This document shows positions 7,647-11,479 of a stretch of 11,479 nt of DNA, in pieces. The translations under genes were made by a program, and so were the position numbers. The DNA comes from Flavobacteriaceae bacterium UBA4439 (GTDB lineage: Bacteria; Bacteroidota; Bacteroidia; Flavobacteriales; Flavobacteriaceae): positions 1 through 11,479 of the forward strand of contig DGPN01000059.1 of NCBI GenBank assembly GCA_002390455.1, written 5' to 3'. The notes under the pieces were generated by a model. The model did not search any database and had not been told where the DNA came from. It saw only the letters and a list, made by a program, of their open reading frames with translations. Position 1 is the first letter of the stretch, and each line of letters starts with the position of its first letter.

Positions 7647-8786
7647 TTATTTTAAAAATTCACTGATTTTTTTGTCCTTCATTAACCAAGATAAATTAAA
7701 TCGTGCTATTATCCCACCCCCGTATGCATGGATGTCGTTTTTGGTTCCTGTTTCGTATAGCAAATATATATATCCTTCACTAGGAGTATTTTTTCTTCCG
7801 ACGGCCAAAGAGGAGTATTTGAATCCCCCTTCCTCAATCACTTTCTTGAGAGGCCAAGATTTTCCGCCATCAAAACTCAACCATACGTTGCCATTTTTAC
7901 GACCGCTGTAGGAATCAATATTACTAAAAATCAAAATATCGTGACCATCAAAGGGAAGACGATCCAAGCCAGCCATCAATCCATAATCTCGATTTTGTTC
8001 TCCGTCAGGTAATTCTTTACTGACATAGAGATTCTCCCAATTTTGCCCTCCATCTGAACTGCTGGCAATGTGTCGCATTCTGGGATTTAATCCATCGGTA
8101 GATAGGTGTCTGCGAGAATTGTAATACAATGATCCATCGCTCAATTCAACTATGGCCGCTTCTCCCGTGCCATTGGCAGGGAAAGGATTACTTGTATGCC
8201 AAGTTTTTCCTCCATTGTCGCTGTAGATGGCATTGGTGTAATGACTGGGCCAATACTCTCGCTCATTTCCCTTTCCATAATACCTTGAAGTTCGGACTAG
8301 TCTCCCTTTGTGTATTCCGTTCTTTAGGGTTATACCATGTTCGTTCATGTGCATAGACGGAAGGTTTCCATTATTATCGGGATGGATTTTGATCTTTTTG
8401 GCTTGCCAAGATTGACCCTGATCACTGCTGAAGTAGCTGAGGATTGGAGCAGGAGGGTGTTCGCCTTTTTCAACGAAGGTGATGAGTTGACCACTATTTT
8501 CGTCTACTGTGAGGCCGCCGCCATTGATGCCTGAACCAATATTCACTTCAGACTGCCAGGTGGCTCCTCCATCTACCGATCTACGGCTTACACAGTTTTC
8601 TTTCCCCCAAGTGGTCACAACTGTTCCATTTTTGGCCACAACCACATTGGGAAAACGGCCTCCCTCAAAAAGCATTTGCTTTTCAAATAATGGATCTTTT
8701 TCTAAAGCTTTGGAAATTTCACTGTCGGGAGGTAATGAAAAACTCAGTGAGACAAGAACCAATAATAAGAGTCCTTTGTTTTTCAT
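7647..8786 (-). CDS. Secreted sialidase-fold (BNR/Asp-box) protein, GH33-like, substrate unknown
   Basis: A 379-residue protein with a hydrophobic N-terminal signal (about residues 4-18) and no lipobox Cys, so probably periplasmic. Five Asp boxes mark a six-bladed beta-propeller: SVDGGATW (70-77), SSDQGQSW (120-127), SDNGGKTW (189-196, Asn at the Asp position), SSDGGQNW (243-250) and SFDGGKSW (304-311). GH33-like positions are recognisable: Arg44 in GRFPN (compare FRIP), Glu214 in VELSDG with Arg225/226 in NSRR, Arg296 ahead of the last Asp box, and Tyr324 in YSSLAV as candidate nucleophile. The stretch between the first Arg and first Asp box is short and holds no Asp, only Glu63, so the usual acid/base Asp of sialidases appears absent. 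Sialic acid itself is doubtful in this context: no nan catabolic gene is nearby. An exo-acting hydrolase on a fucose-linked glycan is possible but not shown. It sits 1 base after the dehydratase stop. Confidence 0.82.
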   Translation of the reverse strand: MKNKGLLLLVLVSLSFSLPPDSEISKALEKDPLFEKQMLFEGGRFPNVVVAKNGTVVTTWGKENCVSRRSVDGGATWQSEVNIGSGINGGGLTVDENSGQLITFVEKGEHPPAPILSYFSSDQGQSWQAKKIKIHPDNNGNLPSMHMNEHGITLKNGIHKGRLVRTSRYYGKGNEREYWPSHYTNAIYSDNGGKTWHTSNPFPANGTGEAAIVELSDGSLYYNSRRHLSTDGLNPRMRHIASSSDGGQNWENLYVSKELPDGEQNRDYGLMAGLDRLPFDGHDILIFSNIDSYSGRKNGNVWLSFDGGKSWPLKKVIEEGGFKYSSLAVGRKNTPSEGYIYLLYETGTKNDIHAYGGGIIARFNLSWLMKDKKISEFLK

Positions 8787-8787
8787 A

Positions 8788-10119
8788 TTACTTTAATCTT
8801 TGCTTTCTTTTTTTCCAAACGGAGCCACTATTGAAATCATATGATTCCAAAGATTCTTTTTTCATTTCTATACTGTAACCGGGCAAATTAGGGACAATGT
8901 ATTTTCCATTTTTAATGACCACGGGGTCTTTAAAATGTTCGTGGAGGTGATCTACATATTCGATAATTCGATTTTCCATGGATCCACTAATGCAGAGATA
9001 ATCAATCATGGATAAATGTTGAACGTGTTCGCAAAGTCCAACCCCCCCGGCGTGAGGACAAACGGGGATATTAAATTTCGCTGCCAATAATAATATGGCC
9101 AGTATTTCATTGACACCCCCAACTCTGCAACTATCAATTTGACAAATGCCTATGGCGTTTGCTTGCATTAGTTGTTTGAATACAACACGATTTTGACAGT
9201 GTTCCCCTGTGGCTACATGAATGGGTTTTACGGCTTGCGCAATTTTGGCATGCCCCAAAATATCGTCTGGAGAAGTAGGCTCTTCGATCCACCAGGGTTG
9301 GAATTTCGATAAGTGCTTCATGTTTTCTATGGCCTCGTCAACATCCCATTTTTGATTGGCATCCATCATTAGTTTGATATCGTATCCAATTTCTTCACGA
9401 ATGAGTTTGCTTCTTCTGATGTCGTCTTGAAGGTCAGATCCTACTTTCATTTTGATGTGGGTAAACCCCTCTATCTTTGCCTCTCGACAGAGTCGTCTAA
9501 TTTTCTCATCGGAATAACCCAACCATCCGGCTGAAGTGGTATAGGCAGGATATCCATTTTCTACCAGGTGGGCTCTACGGGTGTCCTTTCCTTTCTCTTT
9601 TTCTTTGAGGATTTGCAACGCTTCCTCTTTATTGATAGCATCAGTGATGTATGTAAAATCAATACATTCGACCAATTCTTCGGGACTCATATCTGCCACC
9701 AGTTGCCATAAGGGTTTTTTTTCAATTTTGGCATACAAATCCCAAACCGCATTGACCAATGCCCCCGTTGCCAGATGGATTACCCCTTTTTCTGGCCCTA
9801 GCCATCGGAGTTGGCTGTCTCCAGTAATCATAGTCCAGAATTTTCCCATATTTTGGGTAAAGCTCCGTACAGATTTTCCAATCAATAGGTAGGATAGGGA
9901 TTTAATGGCCTGCTCACAAAGTTCATTGCCACGGCCTATGGTAAATGTCAGTCCATGACCTTCTAATTGATCAGGATGATTTGTTTTCAAAATCACATAA
10001 GCTGCCGAATAGTCAGGATCTGGGTTCATGGCATCCGATCCATCTAAATTATCACTGATGGGAAAGCGAATGTCTTTAGTCTCTACTGATGAAATGATAT
10101 AATCATTTATTTTTTTCAC
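8788..10119 (-). CDS. L-fuconate dehydratase, enolase superfamily (GTG start)
   Basis: A 443-residue cytoplasmic Mg-dependent dehydratase converting L-fuconate to 2-keto-3-deoxy-L-fuconate, of the FucD/ENOSF1 group. An N-terminal capping domain with DIRFP (16-20) and DGSDAMNPDPDYS (26-38) precedes the barrel. The catalytic KxK is Lys223-Met-Lys225, metal ligands are Asp253 (MMDAN), Glu279 (WWIEEP) and Glu306 (ATGEH), and the general acid/base is His356 (CPHAGG). Compared with the Xanthomonas FucD residues I recall (Lys220, Asp248, Glu274, Glu301, His351), all five show the same offset of 5, which strongly supports the function. The start is GTG at 10117-10119: an in-frame TGA lies at 10138-10140, no other usual start lies between, and the next in-frame ATG (Met31) would remove conserved sequence. 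The gene overlaps the SOUL gene by 17 bases. L-fuconate over other acid sugars is supported by the FucD-like sequence and the operon. Confidence 0.94.
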   Translation of the reverse strand: MKKINDYIISSVETKDIRFPISDNLDGSDAMNPDPDYSAAYVILKTNHPDQLEGHGLTFTIGRGNELCEQAIKSLSYLLIGKSVRSFTQNMGKFWTMITGDSQLRWLGPEKGVIHLATGALVNAVWDLYAKIEKKPLWQLVADMSPEELVECIDFTYITDAINKEEALQILKEKEKGKDTRRAHLVENGYPAYTTSAGWLGYSDEKIRRLCREAKIEGFTHIKMKVGSDLQDDIRRSKLIREEIGYDIKLMMDANQKWDVDEAIENMKHLSKFQPWWIEEPTSPDDILGHAKIAQAVKPIHVATGEHCQNRVVFKQLMQANAIGICQIDSCRVGGVNEILAILLLAAKFNIPVCPHAGGVGLCEHVQHLSMIDYLCISGSMENRIIEYVDHLHEHFKDPVVIKNGKYIVPNLPGYSIEMKKESLESYDFNSGSVWKKRKQRLK

Positions 10120-10140
10120 CTTTGAATGTAATTGGGATCA
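10103..10140 (-). promoter_or_regulatory. Overlapping stop/start region joining the SOUL and dehydratase genes
   Basis: The SOUL stop TGA (10103-10105) lies 14 bases beyond the dehydratase GTG start (10117-10119). An in-frame TGA at 10138-10140 closes the dehydratase frame upstream, which fixes GTG as the start. An ATG overlapping the SOUL stop belongs to a different frame that ends after seven codons, so it is not the dehydratase start. The arrangement suggests coupled, perhaps reduced, translation of the dehydratase; this is inference. Confidence 0.6.
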
Positions 10141-10660
10141 ATATTTCATTTCTTCTGTTAATGACCTTGTAGGGACTATCGTAAACCAGAATTTTTGGAG
10201 AACCCGAAGAAATTATATTTTCATTTTGTAGCAATTTCTGAAGTATTTCAGTATGCTGTTTTTCTTTTATTGTACTGGTGTATCCCGAATATTTTATGGC
10301 GGCAAAATACCCACCTTTATCTTCAAAAACACTGAGGGAAGTGTCATTGGGTTGAGGGGTGTTATCACCTGTAAATTTCCTGGGCAGTACAAAGGTCATA
10401 GAATTTTCTCCTGTTTTTTTTTCCATATGAACGGGAGTTGTCATTGCAATTTTGGTGTTGTTTGTATTGTTGCCAGAAATGTATCCAAAAAGCTTTCCAA
10501 AGCCAGATCCTTCCCTTTTGGAGGTGTGTTTGGCCATCATCACAGGTGGGTAGAATCGTATTTCAGCCTCTGCAATATTTTGTATTATACTGTAGGATTG
10601 AATTTCAGTTTGAGCCATAGCCGTTGAGCATAGCATAAAAAAAAACAAAAATCGTTTCAT
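10103..10660 (-). CDS. Secreted SOUL-family haem-binding-like protein
   Basis: A 185-residue protein with a clear Sec signal peptide ending in AMA before Gln17, so likely periplasmic or secreted. The mature part matches the SOUL (haem-binding protein 1-like) family: EAEIRFYPPV (31-40), FGKLFGYISGNN (54-65), KIAMTTPV (70-77), MTFVLP (88-93), YFAAIKYSG (118-126) and RRNEILIPI near the C-terminus. Length is typical of bacterial SOUL proteins (about 180-210). Family members bind haem or other tetrapyrroles in animals; the bacterial role is not established, and the signature alone does not prove haem binding here. The gene is inside the fucose operon, its TGA overlapping the start region of the dehydratase gene by 17 bases and its ATG 18 bases after the oxidoreductase stop. 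No fucose-related role can be deduced; it may be a passenger or help an exported redox enzyme. Confidence 0.88.
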   Translation of the reverse strand: MKRFLFFFMLCSTAMAQTEIQSYSIIQNIAEAEIRFYPPVMMAKHTSKREGSGFGKLFGYISGNNTNNTKIAMTTPVHMEKKTGENSMTFVLPRKFTGDNTPQPNDTSLSVFEDKGGYFAAIKYSGYTSTIKEKQHTEILQKLLQNENIISSGSPKILVYDSPYKVINRRNEILIPITFKGEKNK

Positions 10661-10678
10661 CGTCCAGTCGGTTCTGTT

Positions 10679-11479
10679 TTATATGTTTTCTCCATAAGAC
10701 CATCCCTCTCTTACTGGTTCTTTGATGTATGCATCGATATCAGGACGATTGGTGATTTTCATGTTTTCTGCATCGTATTCGATTTTAGCAGCAAACCTTT
10801 GTGCTAAAACTCCAACCAAGGCCATTTCTGTTAGTTCGGCGGCATAACCAAAATGAGAACCAGGAAGGCTGTCGTTTTTAATGGCATCTACCCACTCTTG
10901 CACAGGACCTTCTTCATGCACCCTTGGAATTGTTTTTTCAGGTGGATTTTTTTGAAAAGCTTCCCACTCTTCATCGGGTACCAAAAGTTTAGGTTCATTC
11001 GGTCTTCCACCAGTTAACAATGTTTTTTTATCACCAATCATAATCATTCCTGAGCGGTCAAATTTCTCGATTCCCCATTCAGGTCTGATTTCTGGTTTTT
11101 CTCCACCTTCATACCATTTAAGTGTTACGGGAGGTTTGTTGCCTCTTGCACCAAACTGATAATGGGTTACCGATTGATCAGCTATAAATCCATTTTTTGT
11201 TCTGGGGTTGGGAACAGTTGCTTCGACGGTATGAGGCATTCCTAAATCGAGTGACCAAAATGGCCCGTCTAGGGTGTGACAAGACCAGTCACCCAGTTGC
11301 CCATTTCCGAAGTCATAAAAACCTCTCCATGATTTTGGAGCATATGCGGAATTAAATGTTCTATACTTGGCTGGTCCTAACCAAAGGTCCCAATCCAAAT
11401 AGTCAGGTATGGGATGAACAGGGGGTGGAAAACTTTCGGGTTTTGTCCAGTATTTTCCAGGTCCATAATTGAAGACACC
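10679..11479 (-). CDS. Gfo/Idh/MocA-family oxidoreductase, C-terminal part (5' end outside window)
   Basis: The last 266 residues of a longer protein; the frame is open to the window edge, so the TTG at 11396-11398 is an internal Leu codon and not a start. The N-terminal Rossmann domain that would bind NAD(P) is not in the window. What is visible is the substrate-binding C-terminal domain of bacterial Gfo/Idh/MocA proteins: YLDWDLWLGPAK, then WRGFYDFGNGQLGDWSCHTLD, a long loop-rich insertion, and a helix near the C-terminus (AAELTEMALVGVLAQRFA). The layout matches the large exported members (about 430-470 residues) common in Bacteroidota and Planctomycetes glycan loci, often with a Tat or lipoprotein signal; export cannot be checked here. 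The gene ends 18 bases before the SOUL gene and is the most upstream gene seen. Possible roles include sugar redox chemistry or NAD-assisted glycosidic cleavage as in GH109; neither can be chosen from the sequence. Confidence 0.9.
   Translation of the reverse strand, partial: GVFNYGPGKYWTKPESFPPPVHPIPDYLDWDLWLGPAKYRTFNSAYAPKSWRGFYDFGNGQLGDWSCHTLDGPFWSLDLGMPHTVEATVPNPRTKNGFIADQSVTHYQFGARGNKPPVTLKWYEGGEKPEIRPEWGIEKFDRSGMIMIGDKKTLLTGGRPNEPKLLVPDEEWEAFQKNPPEKTIPRVHEEGPVQEWVDAIKNDSLPGSHFGYAAELTEMALVGVLAQRFAAKIEYDAENMKITNRPDIDAYIKEPVREGWSYGENI

Larger units (their letters stand above)
1..11479 (-). other. Single co-directional operon for fucan desulfation, fucose release, uptake and non-phosphorylative catabolism
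   Basis: Twelve genes run in one direction with spacings, in transcription order, of 18, -17, 1, 4, 8, 15, 8, 4, -4, 1 and 2 bases. No stretch is long enough to hold a separate promoter, riboswitch or rho-independent terminator, so the unit is inferred to be one transcript that begins upstream of position 11479 and continues past position 1. There is no noncoding stretch over 18 bases, no tRNA or rRNA, no insertion sequence and no direct-repeat array. Starts are preceded by A/T-rich sequence without a clear Shine-Dalgarno motif, as is usual for Bacteroidota. Confidence 0.85.

Noticed and set aside
10103..10119. Frameshift or fusion between the SOUL and dehydratase genes
   Set aside because: Both proteins are full length with family-typical ends, and the dehydratase frame has its own upstream stop, so a plain overlap explains the arrangement.
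10253..10627. 124-codon open frame on the plus strand
   Set aside because: It is antisense to the SOUL gene, with low-complexity Phe/Cys-rich translation and no recognisable domain.
11396..11398. TTG as start of a 239-residue protein
   Set aside because: The frame continues without a stop to the window edge, and the 27 upstream codons read as normal Gfo/Idh/MocA sequence, so the TTG is an internal Leu codon.
1..11479. L-rhamnose catabolic operon as the main identity
   Set aside because: The mutarotase and FAH families occur in rhamnose routes too, but GH29, the FucP residues, the FucD-type dehydratase residues and the fucose-dehydrogenase-like SDR together favour fucose.
1..11479. Mobile element, CRISPR array, prophage or defence system
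   Set aside because: No transposase, integrase, terminal repeats, spaced direct repeats or defence-type domain is visible, and all sequence is accounted for by one catabolic gene cluster.

Overview
The window looks like a piece of a Bacteroidota chromosome, probably a marine or alga-associated member of the Cytophagales or Flavobacteriales. The grounds are AT-rich DNA, AT-rich translation starts without clear Shine-Dalgarno sequences, Bacteroidota-style lipoprotein signals, and a gene set typical of sulfated-fucan degraders. The placement is an inference from gene content and base composition; there is no rRNA or other phylogenetic marker.

All twelve genes lie on the minus strand, packed end to end with gaps of 1-18 bases or short overlaps. 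No terminator-like gap or divergent promoter is visible, so they read as one operon transcribed from right to left. Its promoter and regulator lie beyond position 11479. In transcription order: a Gfo/Idh/MocA-family oxidoreductase (N-terminus cut off by the window), a secreted SOUL-family haem-binding-like protein, L-fuconate dehydratase (enolase superfamily), a secreted sialidase-fold (BNR/Asp-box) protein, an SDR assigned as 2-keto-3-deoxy-L-fuconate dehydrogenase, an FAH-family 2,4-diketo-3-deoxy-L-fuconate hydrolase, a GH29 alpha-L-fucosidase, an L-fuconolactonase (amidohydrolase superfamily), an SDR assigned as L-fucose dehydrogenase, a FucP-type fucose/H+ symporter, a RhaM/FucM-family mutarotase, and a lipoprotein sulfatase (C-terminus cut off by the window).

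Together these encode a whole route. Sulfatase and fucosidase release L-fucose outside the cytoplasm. FucP imports it and the mutarotase equilibrates the anomers. Five enzymes then oxidise and cleave it without phosphorylation: fucose to fuconolactone, to fuconate, to 2-keto-3-deoxyfuconate, to 2,4-diketo-3-deoxyfuconate, to pyruvate plus L-lactate. The same set of enzyme families is known from the Xanthomonas campestris L-fuconate pathway. No fucose isomerase, fuculokinase or fuculose-phosphate aldolase gene is seen, and no SusC/SusD pair or endo-fucanase lies in the window.

Points worth a second look: the putative L-fucose dehydrogenase has Cys in place of the catalytic Lys of the SDR YxxxK motif. 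The sialidase-fold protein keeps the Arg/Glu/Tyr set but seems to lack the loop carrying the acid/base Asp. A SOUL protein gene overlaps the dehydratase gene by 17 bases, and the dehydratase starts with GTG.
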